From the NCBI GenBank assembly GCA_030998225.1, contig JAPYXD010000553.1:186001-250000 (forward strand): a stretch of DNA of 64,000 nucleotides, given 5' to 3'. Of the stretch, positions 45,271 through 56,996 are shown in pieces; the first letter of the stretch is position 1; every line of letters starts with the position of its first letter. Source of the stretch: Diplolepis rosae. Lineage: Eukaryota; Arthropoda; Insecta; Hymenoptera; Diplolepididae. The position numbers and the translations under genes were made by a program. The notes under the pieces are model-generated. The model made no database searches and was not told the DNA's origin. It saw only the letters and a program-made list of their open reading frames with translations.

Positions 45271-45551
45271 TGGGCATAAGTGAGAGGCAAGGGGACTCAC
45301 AATAATCAAGCACCCCAAATCATCCCGAATTAATCAAACTTCTTCATTATTTGATTTGAAACAAAACATTTTTGTTCGACGCATACTGGCATTTGATAAA
45401 GGCAAGCCTGAAGTACGGGCTACATTTGTAGCGTTTTTTACCACTTTGCTTCATTTTTTTCCTTTTTTCTTTTTGCTTGAAAGCAAAAACCCTTTTCGTT
45501 TCGTGGGACGTGGACTACGCCTACAGGGGATACCACGTAAAAAAACGAGCC

Positions 45552-47692
45552 TTAAACTCTACCTCCGTGGTGGTGTGAAAAGGAGTTTTATTTCAGAATA
45601 TTTGGGATTCTCTAAGAATGAACCAGCTTTTTTATTTTAATATTTCAAATGTGTTTTCTTTCTTTTATGTTTAAGACAAAAACTAGATCTAGAAAAAGCA
45701 AAAAAACCTATTTCTCTAATTGCGTCCAAGATTAGAGCAGAATCTATGCAACCGATTGTTGAAGGTTTTAAAAGTTTTCGCTTTAATTTAAAAAGCAAGT
45801 CTTCATAGTATTTTACTAAGTAATGAAAGTATGTCTACAATTGTTTTCTTGAATCCTACCCAAAGGTCAAACATGGTGCAAAAATGTCGTAAAATAAGAA
45901 AAATGTCTGAGTACTTTGAAGAAGTTTTTCTAAATCGATATGTATCATATTCCAATAATATTTAGGAATATTTATTAAAATATTCATCTTCTAAATTTGT
46001 TTGATTAATGTACAGAGTACACTTTATATTTGAAATTTGTATACACTCTAAACCTGAATCAGTCAAATTTTCACTGATTGAATCAGTGATTTGCCTTTTC
46101 ACTGAATCATCAGTGGAAACAATATTTTTCACTGTTAAATCAGTTTCTTTTCACTGAAGTAATCAGTGAAATTTGACTAATTCACAGTAACCTGTTTTTA
46201 GTTATTTAAATCAGTCAAATTTCACTGATAATCAGTAGATTTTGACTGATTCATATTTGAAATTTGTACAGTTTTTAAAAAAATCCGAAACTTTTTGAAT
46301 TTAATAGTTTATTTATAAAATTTGAGAATGTTGTAGTTGATATTTCTATATAGAACTTTAAGCATTTATGGACATAAAATTTCATTTAAAGTTTCTTCTA
46401 TCGGTATTCAAAACTTTCAACAATTTTGCAAGATCAGTCAAATGCAAAATTTGACAGAGTATTTAATCAAAATATTTACATTTATTTTTTAAATATTTTG
46501 AAAATAATTCGACTAAAATAATGATTAATAAGATTTTGTAACATTGTGGGAATATTGGAACGCTGCAAGATTAAATTTTGAGTACAATTTTCAATTAATG
46601 AATGTTTAAAGAATTGAGTGAAAGCATCAATTAAAAAATATTTTTACTTTATAAATTTGATTAAGTGCAGTAATAAGAAAATTTTGACTTTCTATAAAGC
46701 ATTTCATTTATCTGATTAAAAGTCTGTGCATACGTCAATAAAACGTAAGATTAAAAAACTTTAAACTGCTTTTACCATCAATCTATGAATGTGGATTTTA
46801 AACCGTAATTTAATGTGTCGTATTTTTTTTGATAAAATATTTTTAACATAATTTTTTGCTTAAAGTAGCCGATTTACTCGATTAAAAATTGGTCAACTTG
46901 TATATTTCAAAATTCTGTAATAAAAGTATTTTCATATTATGTTTTTGTATCCTATGCGTAGAATTTTAATTTTAAAATTGAGATTTCTCACAAAGAAGAA
47001 AGATTGTCTTATTAAAGCAGTTTATTCCCAGAAATTAAAATTCATTTACTTAATATTTCGATTCCAAACATTGAATATTTATTGACTTTGAATAAAACAG
47101 AAAAAAAATTTTTATGAATTTTTAAAATCTTTTTACAATGTTACGAATTGGGCCGAATTTAGAATTACGAAATCTTTCATTAGAAAAAGAAAAAGTCACT
47201 CACATGAAATAAACTTCTGTAAGAATTATCAAGATTGAAGAGATGTTAAAATATTTGAAAAATAATGCAAGTGTAAAATTGCAATTTATATCAATATTTG
47301 ACAAATTTTTAGCTTTCTCAATCAAAGCATTATCTGGAAATTTTTAGTTCCTATAAAAAGATGGAATATTTATCAATTTCTTGAATGTTCATACATTAAG
47401 ACAATATCGAATTAGAGAATTATATGCAAAGTATTTTCCATTAAGAACTCGAGAAAAATACAATTCTTAATTTCGACTCGATAAACGAAAGCGTGAAATC
47501 TAAAAATAACTTGAAAACTCAAGCATTGTAACGAAGTCCTTCTTCGTACACCTTCGGCTTTACACGAAGCTGGTGACCGCAGCGTGTAGCAGAGCCGACA
47601 CACTGACACGCCACGTTTGCATGTGTTTCTCCCAGATGGGAACGTGGTGGGGGCCGAAAAATCCCACGTTCTGGAGACACTGATCTGAGAAC
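45552..47692 (-). repeat. right arm of the long inverted duplication
   Basis: Inverted copy of 40487-42072, interrupted by an extra 756 bases at 45832-46587. The two arms enclose a 3.5-kb core with the second hAT gene. Confidence 0.7.
45832..46587. mobile_element. insertion in the right arm with ATCAGTGA-type MITE, copy 2
   Basis: Absent from the left arm, so its borders are set by comparison. At 46055-46255 it carries dense CACTGATT/AATCAGTG words matching copy 1 at 18012-18127 in inverted order. Confidence 0.6.
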
Positions 47693-47890
47693 ACTTTCGC
47701 TAGCCTGTGTCTGCTGGCGGCGAGTTAACCGAGCAAGAAGGAAGAAGAGTTGGAAAAACTGACTGCGACACAGTGGAACGCAGTAACGCACGATCTGGCC
47801 ACAGCGATTCCCTGACTAAACCTTAAATTCCCTGACTTTTCCCTGACTTTTCCCTGACTTCCCTGACTTCCCTGACTTGTGGCAACCGTG
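47693..47890 (-). repeat. hAT 5'-side terminus
   Basis: Read on the minus strand: terminal inverted repeat, five TCAGGGAA-type tandem words, then a GC-richer stretch expected for a promoter/5' UTR of the hAT. Confidence 0.6.
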
Positions 47891-47895
47891 ATTTA

Positions 47896-49340
47896 AGTAC
47901 GTCTAAACATCAACCCATTCGCTGATACTCGTTTTTAATTAGAATGATCTAAAATTAATAATTTTTCGGTTAGAGTACGTATATGACAGATTCAAATTAT
48001 AATTTTAACTTTTGTAAAAGTCTGTACATTTTTTATCCTCGTGAATAGTGAACAGTTCGGTCGGTGTTTTAATCGTCGCGTTCTTATATTTGGGTACAAA
48101 ACACCATTTATAACGTGTTTTCCTGATCATTTTGCGGAGCGATATGTAACTTTCAGTCACTTTTCCATAGAATCATATTTGTGTTCACACCACTGTGACG
48201 TTACGCGAAGTTTCGGATATACTCGGATATTTCCGGAACAACTTCGGTTTATTCAAAAAATATAAATTTCTAACATTAATTACTAATTTTCGAAACATCA
48301 AAAAATTATTTAAAAATATATATCAACCGAGGTAGTGCTCAAACTATATTTTAAGACTATTTTTAAAAAACATGCAAACCCCTAATTTTAGGAAATAGTA
48401 CTTATATTAATACGGACGTATATAGACAAATTTTGGTTTCGGTAATAAATAATCAAATTTCAGATATTGTAAAATTCAATTTTTTTTTTCTAAATCGAAA
48501 TTTTTCTATCTACGTTCGTTTTTACCATTGATACTATTACTAAAATTTTGAAAACAGAATTTGATGTATTTTGGGCACAAACATATAGAAACTTAAAATC
48601 AATCAAATTTTCTAATTCCCTACACGTATTATATGTCCTGGAAAATGTAATTGCTTAAGATAATAATTACGCCATCATAAAAAATGAATATTTGAATGAT
48701 TAAAGACATTTCAAAATTAAGTTAAAAATTCAATTAATTATAAACTTACTTATCCATTTAAACCCATTAAGGAAAAGCTACTTAATGACATTGATTATTT
48801 ATAAATCATAAATATCATAAATTTAAAATAATTTCTCATATTGCCAGCCCACATATTCATATGCTTTTGAAAATCCATTAATGTTACACCAAATTTAATT
48901 GTTCATACCACTGTCATTTAGAAACGAGTTTAACTGTATACCAAAAAGGAAAAAAAGCATTAAATTTCAGAACTTATTTTACAAGGAAACTGATGAGTAA
49001 AAAGTTTTTTCAAATAGAACGTTCTTGATTTTTTTTAAACAAATCATTGCATAAAGATAATAATGTGATATAACTTTTTCCCCTATATCGTTTTGAGTGG
49101 ATTTTTAATTTGGCTTAGTCTGTGTGTATGTCTTATTCCTAATCGCACACATACTATTTGGTCTATTTAACAAATAAACTTGCCTGATTCAAGTAAAATT
49201 TAATCCATTTAAGTATGTCCTCTTAGGATCTAGTAAATCAAACTTTGATCAAATCAATTTCTTTATTAAATAATATGCTATATTCGCAGTTCTTCCTTTT
49301 TTTTCATATCGGAAAAAGTCTCGAAATGTTATATTGGAAA
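47896..49340. other. AT-rich non-coding DNA
   Basis: No gene or repeat structure recognised. The frame 48041-48265 has no signature. Confidence 0.4.
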
Positions 49341-49344
49341 TTAA

Positions 49345-50632
49345 CCCTCCGTCCGACACCCGGTTCCAGTCAGACCTTTTTTGTTTTCAATCGTTAATTA
49401 AATATATTTCTAATTCAGCTGGCGACTCGTGCTCCCAGGTAGCTTCCTGAAATTTTATTGGCTTTCGATATATAACAAAATCATGACGAAAAAGTCCTTA
49501 GAAAAGGATGTTATAAGGACATTAAAGAAGTACACCTTTGGACCGACACATGGTGCCTGGCTAGACTTCTATACATTTTGTATGAAAACGTATGGAATCC
49601 CAAGTAACATTTTTGTAACTCAGCTATATATGGGAAGGTGGGAGAGGAACAGAAGTATATTCAATTTTAAAATTTTATTCTGCATCCTCCTCCTTCACGC
49701 ACACATCTGTACAAGCTTTACAAAAAATGTTATCGGGATATGATATATTTTCATTATAAAAGATGCTGGTTTGTGATCATTATTTTTCCTGGCTCTTTTC
49801 TACTATTTCGAAGTAATTTTATATCCAGACTATCTTTTATGTTCATTCGACACACACGTATGTATATATTCATGTACACATAAGTACATTCGTGTGTATT
49901 ATTACTATAATTTTTTTTTTCCTCTTTGTTCGCATTAGTCGACTAGTGAACATTGTACGTACAGCAAAATAGCGCGTAAATAACACATATAAATAAATGT
50001 ACGCAAACACTGCCATGTATGTAATCGTGTATATTGGTTGTTTCTCTTATATTGCGCTTTGTGTATTTCCCATTTTGACCGTTAATTGACGATTGAGTGT
50101 TGAACGACAAGTTAGTGCCAATAAAAAATATTTTTTATAGCGCTTCTTTTGGAAATCCGATTTTCGGTACTTGCGAAGCAGGTTGAAACTGCGATTTTCA
50201 ACCCTAGGGGCGAAACTTTAAAGGTAGGGTTGCAAACCTCAGTTTCGACCTGCTCTACAGGCGCCGAAAATCTCGTTTTTTCTGTTCGAAATGTTAAAAT
50301 CCAGTGTGTCAACAACATTCAAAATCGGATATACTTGTTTTAGTTGCATTTCTGAGAACCAGTAAGAGAGTTCGTATCATATCATATCATAAAATCCATT
50401 CTGATCCTTTTATTTCTTCAAACAGCATTTAAATAACTCAAAATAAAATACAAAAATAAACGAAAAAACATGTTTTCCTTACAGTCCAAAACGTATAAGG
50501 AATTTTTTTCACATTTATACGTATTAAAACATAATATGCCAAAACCACAGAGAAAAGTAAGAGATGTATAGGGGTCCAGCCAAGCACCATGTGTTGGTCC
50601 GCAGGGTATCGGGATAGGTGTCAGATGAAGGG
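49345..50632. mobile_element. piggyBac-like non-autonomous element
   Basis: TTAA flanks both sides (49341-49344, 50633-50636). CCCTCCGTCCGACACC at the left and CCCTTCATCTGACACC read inverted at the right agree at 13 of 16 bases. A C-rich start next to TTAA is usual for piggyBac ends. The interior lacks the piggyBac transposase; the frame 49429-49743 has no recognised domain. Confidence 0.7.
50153..50277. other. imperfect long stem-loop inside the piggyBac-like element
   Basis: CGATTTTCGG...GCAGGTTGAAACTG...CAACCCTA pairs with TAGGGTTG...CAGTTTCGACCTGC...CCGAAAATC over roughly 50 bases, with mismatches and a loop of about 16 bases. It resembles a pre-miRNA-sized hairpin, but transposon palindromes look the same. 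Confidence 0.45.
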
Positions 50633-50716
50633 TTAAATTAAAAAGTGTTTGCCTATTTTAGAACGATCTAAGCGCTTCTGAAATGGTGTTGAAATTTCAA
50701 TTTTACTTAATTACAG

Positions 50717-51444
50717 CTCGTAGCAGAGATGAAGGTAAAGGTAAAGCTCCTGCAGAGTCAAGCAATGTATATTTTGAACCTTCGGGTGGAGCGGGTACTC
50801 CATGCCTACCTGATACGAATCCTGAACACTCAGGCTATATGGATGCTTATGGCAAAGGCCAAATGGATAGACATGACCTATACCCAGTCCTACTCTTACA
50901 CCCTATGGGTACTTATCACCAAGACTATACGGGTGCTTCTGCGCATAGCCATGTGGGTGCTTATAACCCAAACCCTATGGGTACTTATCACCAAGACGAT
51001 ACGGCTGCTTATGATTCAAGCCTTTTGGCTGCTTGGAACCAAGAGAAAATCGGTGCTGTGAACCCAATTCATGTGGGTACTCATCACCAAGGCCAAACGG
51101 GTACTTATGATACAAGACTTGTAGGTACTTATGGCCAAGGCCAAATGGATTCTCATTGCCAAAGCAAAATTGATTCTCATTATCCAAGTTATATGAATCC
51201 TCCATACGCAACCAATATAGATGATTTAACGAGAATTTTCCAAATTCCAAAAAAGATTAAGACCAGGGGAAACCAATCACCTCCTAAACGAGTCAACGAT
51301 GGATCCCGAACAGCACGTCCAGTTCGCTCAATGAATAAAAATCCTGATGTCCAGGGGCCAAAGCCTATTCTCGATACATCCAGACTTAGCGTGAAAAAGC
51401 CTTCTAAGAATCCACGTATACGAAGAAAACATCCGAAGAAATGA
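50717..51444 (+). CDS. octapeptide-repeat protein, terminal exon
   Basis: An acceptor (TTACTTAATTACAG) is followed by 242 open codons and TGA at 51444, with AATAAA 97 bases on. A short Arg/Lys linker leads to about 15 units of eight residues with the pattern G-T/A-Y/H-x-x-x-x-hydrophobic (GTYHQDYT, GAYNPNPM, GTYHQDDT, GTHHQGQT, GTYGQGQM). A Pro/Lys/Arg-rich C-terminus of about 80 residues ends RIRRKHPKK. I do not recognise the family. Tyr/Gly/His repeats occur in insect structural and secreted proteins, but the upstream exons, and any signal peptide, are not identified. The exon enters in phase 1. Confidence 0.6.
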
Positions 51445-51540
51445 TCCTAAATACGTCAATAACATACCAGACGGGTTCAAGAAAATGAATACATCATCCC
51501 ACGTTTGTTTGAACTCTGAATCCAACTTAGTTTACATTTC

Positions 51541-51546
51541 AATAAA
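51541..51546 (+). terminator. poly(A) signal of the octapeptide-repeat gene
   Basis: AATAAA 97 bases after the TGA and 30 bases before the next transposon begins. Confidence 0.55.
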
Positions 51547-51575
51547 TTGAAATTAATATGCTACTTTCTATATAC

Positions 51576-52748
51576 AATTGAGGCTTCGGATTGCATAACC
51601 GACGGAGCGCGTGGCCTAGTAGGCAAAAGAGGGGATACCGCAATGCGCGAACTTTTTTTCCATTTAAATAAAAAAGGCGGAAAAATGATCGAAAAAACGT
51701 GGCAGTACGTGTTAATTGTCATTCCGCATATTTTTTCTCCCATAAATTTTTGTGTCAGAACTCTAGTTTTTTTTATAATGGACGAAAATCGTATTTTTTG
51801 AATGTACGAAATCAATCGATTTTTTACAATCAACTCGCTGTTTTTCGTACAAATTTGTCTGTAATAGTCTGAAATTTTATCAACAGACTCAAAAAACCCT
51901 AGAGCTTCAGATAGTTATGTTCAACATAACAAAATTCTCAATTTGTTAATAATTTTTAATATAACAGTTGCGGTTGGCAAAATTCTCATTTTCCATCTTC
52001 AAAGAAAAAAAGTATGCGAGGAAGTCTAGAGTTGAGAGAACTTTCAGCGAGAAAGTTGTTCAGCAGGCTTTCAGGCAGTTTTTCAATATATTTTGAGATT
52101 TTTTAATTCAAAACTGTGGTCAGGATGAGAATTTATTTAATTGCGTTCAAGCGCACCGATACCGTCAAGTGATAGATCGATCGAACGCGGAGAAAAAGAG
52201 ATGCACCCATGCCGAGAGCACGCGATTTGACAGAGTTGCAACATCATTTTTGCCAATTCGATTACAATAAACTTCTTTTTCGTCCATGATTTTCCGGAAA
52301 ATCGAACTTGAAAAATATATCCGCGACTTTTTTCTGAAACTTCACGATCTATTGGGATTTCAAAAAACCAAGAAAAATTACTATAATTTTCATTGACAAC
52401 AATATTTAATTCATAGAAAAATGTTAAAATTTTGTTTATTTGGATACAATATCTTATTTTGCACTGTACAATCGAAATAAATGTTCGTGTTGCCCTTTCG
52501 AATTATTATTTTGTAGGATCAAAATACATTTACAAGTGTCTTTCAAAAAATACCAACCTACGCCGGAATTTACAAACGAATTGAATATACTATATTAAGT
52601 TAAATTATAAATATCGAGTAATAAAAGGTTAGAACTGTTTATCTATTCTTTTTGCAACTTTTTTTTCACGGGAACTTTGCTTAAATATTCTTCGAAAAAT
52701 GTTTGTCCTCGCGGAGACAACAAATGCATTAAGTATCTCAAATCTCTG
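51576..52748 (+). repeat. left 1.17-kb terminal inverted repeat
   Basis: Near-identical inverse of 53979-55150. Near its outer end TGGCCTAGTAGG fits a pol III A box, but no B box is convincing. Confidence 0.85.
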
Positions 52749-53446
52749 ACTTTTTCAGCCGTAATTCCAATCATTTCACGTTCAGGCGCATTTTCTAAAT
52801 CCTGGAATGTGGTATCTCTTTGTATTTTGAATTTTTTTGGTTCCCCTGAGTAACTGGAATTAGACAAAATCTCTCCATTTGGATAATACACCAATTTGAC
52901 TGATTTAATGATTAAAAAGTTCTTATCCTTTTTGTAACTATTTTTTATCTTGTCTTCAAAATTTTTTACAACGTATTTTTCGGATTCAACGACATTGAAA
53001 GGTTTTGGATTTTTTCTTGCATTTCGTATGATTTCATTGTATTCACTGTCAGATTCAATGACCTCTGTCATTTTTTCATTTTTCCGTACAGGCCAAAATT
53101 CCTATCACATTGACAGTAAGAATGACCACGTACAGGATAGAGATGTTGAATTTCTAAATCTAAGAATTCCGACAGCAATGACAAAAAAATGAAGACTGTA
53201 TAATTCCGGTTTTGACCACCGCAAGCGTCCGAAAATAAATAAATTTTGTTATACATATTTTTTTTTAAACTCTTCGCGTATAGCATACAAAATAAAATTG
53301 CAAATTATGTTCCCACCTTTGTCTAAAAACCCTTCCATAAAAGTAAACATATAACTTTCAGAATTATTCAAAATGTGAACATTAAAAACCAGAGTAGAAG
53401 ACCAGAGTAGTAAAGACCAGAGTAATAAATTTGTTGATTTTTTCAA
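52643..53446 (-). pseudogene. transposase-like gene of the 1.17-kb-TIR element
   Basis: Three overlapping minus-strand frames join with two single-base slips (in the A-run near 53255 and near 53070). The middle part reads YLFSDACGGQNRNYTVFIFL and HSYCQCDRNFGLYGK; the D-x-C-x-GQN and GHS-x4-DR-x-FG pattern recurs in uncharacterised insect proteins that look like DDE-type integrases. The C-terminal part is charged and ends SKVPVKKKLQKE. The N-terminal region before 53446 is not found intact, so exons may be missing. Function as transposase is inferred from motif style and from position between the inverted repeats. Confidence 0.55.
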
Positions 53447-53978
53447 CTTATTTAATTCAATAAATTACCGTTGTTAGCGATTGATTACGTGTCATAAAAA
53501 ATTACATGACTCAAAAAGAACAAAAACAAAGAAAAGCTTCAGAATATTTTTCGAGAAATTTTATTCCGAACCGGCGTAAGTACACGGGGAAATTCATTTG
53601 TGAAAATTTAATCCAAAATTAAGTAAAGCTGGGACAAAGTGGCTTTTTGAGAAAATTAAATTTTTTTTGCGTATTCATTCAATAACAATTTATAAAGTTT
53701 AATCAACTATTGAGTAAACTCTAACACGGTTGATTAAACTTGATAATTCGTTATTGAATGAATAAGCAAAAAAAATTCAAATTTTCTCCAAAAGCCACTA
53801 TGTCCCAGCTTGACTCAACTTTGGATTAAATTTTCATAAATGAATTTTCTCAGTGCAGAACTTTGTCTAGAACTCTAAACATATAGTGTGTTTTTAAAGT
53901 TCGCTAACGCATTTTGTTACATTATTGCCAATATAAAGTGTATATTTAACATTTCATTCCATTCGTTTAGCGTGTTTC

Positions 53979-55150
53979 AGAGATTTAGACACTTAATGCA
54001 TTTGTTGTCTCCGCGAGGACAAACATTTTTCGAAGAATATTTAAGCAAAGTTCCCGTAAAAAAAAAGTTGCAAAAAGAACAGATAAACAGTTCTAACCTT
54101 TTATTACTCGATATTTATAATTTAACTTAATATAGTATATTCAATTCGTTTGTAAATTCCGGCGTAGGTTGGTATTTTTTTAAAGACACTTGTAAATGTA
54201 TTTTGATCCTACAAAATAATAATTCGAAAGGGCAACACGAACATTTATTTCGATTGTACAGTGCAAAATAAGATATTGTATCCAAATAAACAAAATCTTA
54301 ACATTTTTCTATGAATTAAATATTGTTGTCAATGAAAATTATAGTAATTTTTCTTGGTTTTTTGAAATCCCAATAGATCGTGAAGTTTCAGAAAAAAGTC
54401 GCGGATATATTTTTCAAGTTCGATTTTCCGGAAAATCATGGACGAAAAAGAAGTTTATTGTAATCGAATTGGCAAAAATGATGTTGCAACTCTGTCAAAT
54501 CGCGTGCTCTCGGCATGGGTGCATCTCTTTTTCTCCGCGTTCGATGGATCTATCACTTGACGGTATCGGTGCGCTTGAACGCAATTAAATAAATTCTCAT
54601 CCTGACCACAGTTTTGAATTAAAAAATCTCAAAATATATTGAAAAACTGCCTGAAAGCCTGCTGAACAACTTTCTCGCTGAAAGTTCTCTCAACTCTAAA
54701 CTTCCTCGCATACTTTTTTTCTTTGAAGATGGAAAATGAGAATTTTGCCAACCGCAACTGTTATATTAAAAATTATTAACAAATTGAGAATTTTGTTATG
54801 TTGAACATAACTATCTGAAGCTCTAGGGTTTTTTGAGTCTGTTGATAAAATTTCAGACTATTACAGACAAATTTGTACGAAAAACAGCGAGTTGATTGTA
54901 AAAAATCGATTGATTTCGTACATTCAAAAAATACGATTTTCGTCCATTATAAAAAAAACTAGAGTTCTGACACAAAAATTTATGGGAGAAAAAATATGCG
55001 GAATGACAATTAACACGTACTGCCACGTTTTTTCGATCATTTTTCCGCCTTTTTTATTTAAATGGAAAAAAAAGTTCGCGCATTGCGGTATCCCCTCTTT
55101 TGCCTACTAGGCCACGCGCTCCGTCGGTTATGCAATCCGAAGCCTCAATT
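53979..55150 (-). repeat. right 1.17-kb terminal inverted repeat
   Basis: Near-identical inverse of 51576-52748. It includes an inverted copy of the transposase C-terminal codons (HLLSPRGQTFFEEYLSKVPV), here preceded by an acceptor-like TTTCAG. Confidence 0.85.
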
Positions 55151-56939
55151 AGCAATTTTCAACCAAAAATCGGCAAAAAATAATTGTTATTGCGTGAACA
55201 AAACTAGTTTACTGATTTCAGTTGATTTAAACTTTGAGAGATCTATATTCAGAGAGATATAATTATATTTTATTTGTTTGATCGAAATAAATATATCATT
55301 TATTCGAATGTTGCATTTATTATTTAATAATTTAACGATATTAATGCAAACAGAAAAATATTACATCCAGAAAATGTTGCTTTCATAGGCATTTGAAAAT
55401 AAAGTAGTATTTTTTAATTACGTTTTTTAAAATACATAGTATTGTTACGTCACAACTACGTAAATACTTACTTTGATCGAAAGTTCCTCGTTTTAAGTTA
55501 GGATCAAGTTATCCTGGCTTAGATATGAGGATAAGTCAGTAAAGAACACAATGATTAGAAAAGTAAGACAAATTGAATTCATATAAGTAATAAGGTTAAT
55601 CAGTATTATGAAATTATGAAGTTAATTACAAGAATCTAAATATCAATCGACGCATTATTGTGCACTGGAAAAACCAATATGGCGGATTTTCTTTAAAAAA
55701 GTACCGAAAATTTTTTCTTTTTTACATTCTCATCATGGATGAGAAGGTATTGGTTTTATGTGAAAAATGACATTCAAAATTTTCATCAAATCTTTATGTT
55801 TTGAGACCGGCTGAGGCAGAAAAAACGGTTTTTACGAAAGTATCTGTCTCTCTGTCTGTAGGTCTGTAGTAGGCCGTGTGGGGCATAACTCTCGATAGAA
55901 TTATCAGATTGAATTGAGCTTTGGCACACTTTATCGGAGCCGAAAAAGTAAGGACAAGTTCGTTAACCAGCCACATCCAATCAAAATTGAGGGATTGAGC
56001 ACTACTTTTCTGTTTTTGAAAATAACTTTTTGAAAAAATCAAAAATTTGAATACTGGATTTGATAGTGCTCATAAATCTCTACAAATTATCCTGATAACA
56101 TTTTTTGATTAAATCAAAATTAGAAATGTTACAGCATATTAAAACTTGAAAAAAAGTCAATATAAAAATTGCATTTTCCAGTTAAATTATACGAGATACG
56201 AAAAAACGTTATAATACAATATTATTTTCTACATAAAGACCTACAAATTTGAATTGTTTCATTTTTTCATGAGATGCATATTTTTTATTCTTGTTTTTCA
56301 AATGGATAAAGCATATTGATCTATTTCAAAATATAGAGAAAGGTGGACAAAATACTTGTAGTTTATGATAAATATTTTTTGATCCAGCTCCTTATGTTTT
56401 ATCTTTTCCAATATGGCGGTCCGAATATTGAAGATTTAATAATGTGCTAATGAAAAAAGTATTTTCGTATTTTATGTCAAATTTGTGATCAAAATTGTCT
56501 CTAGACATTTTGTGATTGAGATCGCTAATTCAGCGGAAAAAATTCGTAAAGTTCTGAATTTATATTTCACGATCTGCATATTCTCCAACGCTTGATGTAT
56601 GTGGCTAAATGAAGTTATTCGACTTTTACATGGCTTAGTTTTCATAACGTAATGGTCAAAAGTGATTACTTGATCTACTTAACAAATTCAATCTCATACA
56701 GAAGTTTCACGCTCTAAAATTCCACTACTCGTATGACTGATGTGACAAAAACAAAGTATATAATTTTTTAACCAAATGCATTGATATTTATCACAGGATC
56801 CCATATAGTTTCCTATGTCAAATCGTACACGTAAATTGGGACTAGTAAACCACATAGGAAAATTTAGAGGTAACGTATATACAATCCTATGCACTATCCT
56901 AGGACATTTCCTATAAAAAATTCTCATGTGAATTTACTT
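55151..56939. repeat. AT-rich DNA with dispersed repeat copy B
   Basis: 55690-56130 is the inverted counterpart of 37130-37598, including a GTCTGTCTCT-rich microsatellite at 55845-55870. The rest (55151-55689 and 56131-56939) shows no gene. Confidence 0.5.
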
Positions 56940-56996
56940 TAAGATAGAGATAGATTAATCAAATTAAGGCCAGGAAAAATAAAGAAAAACAAAAAA

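Larger units (their letters stand above)
32426..47890 (-). mobile_element. hAT element expanded by nested insertions
   Basis: CAGGGTTGCCACAAGT at 32426 and CACGGTTGCCACAAGT read inverted from 47890 match at 15 of 16 bases, and ATTTA flanks both (32421-32425, 47891-47895). Both ends carry runs of TCCCTGACTT (32456-32495 and 47812-47875). The transposase gene lies next to the left end on the minus strand, so the right end would be its 5' side. In between are separate elements with their own target duplications. That this is one element is inference; part of the right side may instead be a second copy. Confidence 0.55.
51576..55150 (-). mobile_element. DNA transposon with 1.17-kb terminal inverted repeats
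   Basis: 51576-52748 and 53979-55150 are inverted copies that differ at only a few bases. The outermost bases are AATTGAGGCTTCGGATTGC on both sides; AATT is self-complementary, so it may be target or terminus. The 1.2-kb core carries a minus-strand transposase-like gene whose last 30 codons lie inside the inverted repeat. High arm identity implies a young insertion. I cannot name the superfamily. Confidence 0.82.

Noticed and set aside
49640..49743. Possible signal-peptide exon for the octapeptide protein (hydrophobic stretch KILFCILLLHAHICTS)
   Set aside because: It lies inside the piggyBac-like element, lacks a start codon at the right place, and the donor does not give a supported phase.
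51590..51640. tRNA gene at the end of the 1.17-kb inverted repeat
   Set aside because: Only an A-box-like word is present; no B box or cloverleaf pairing.
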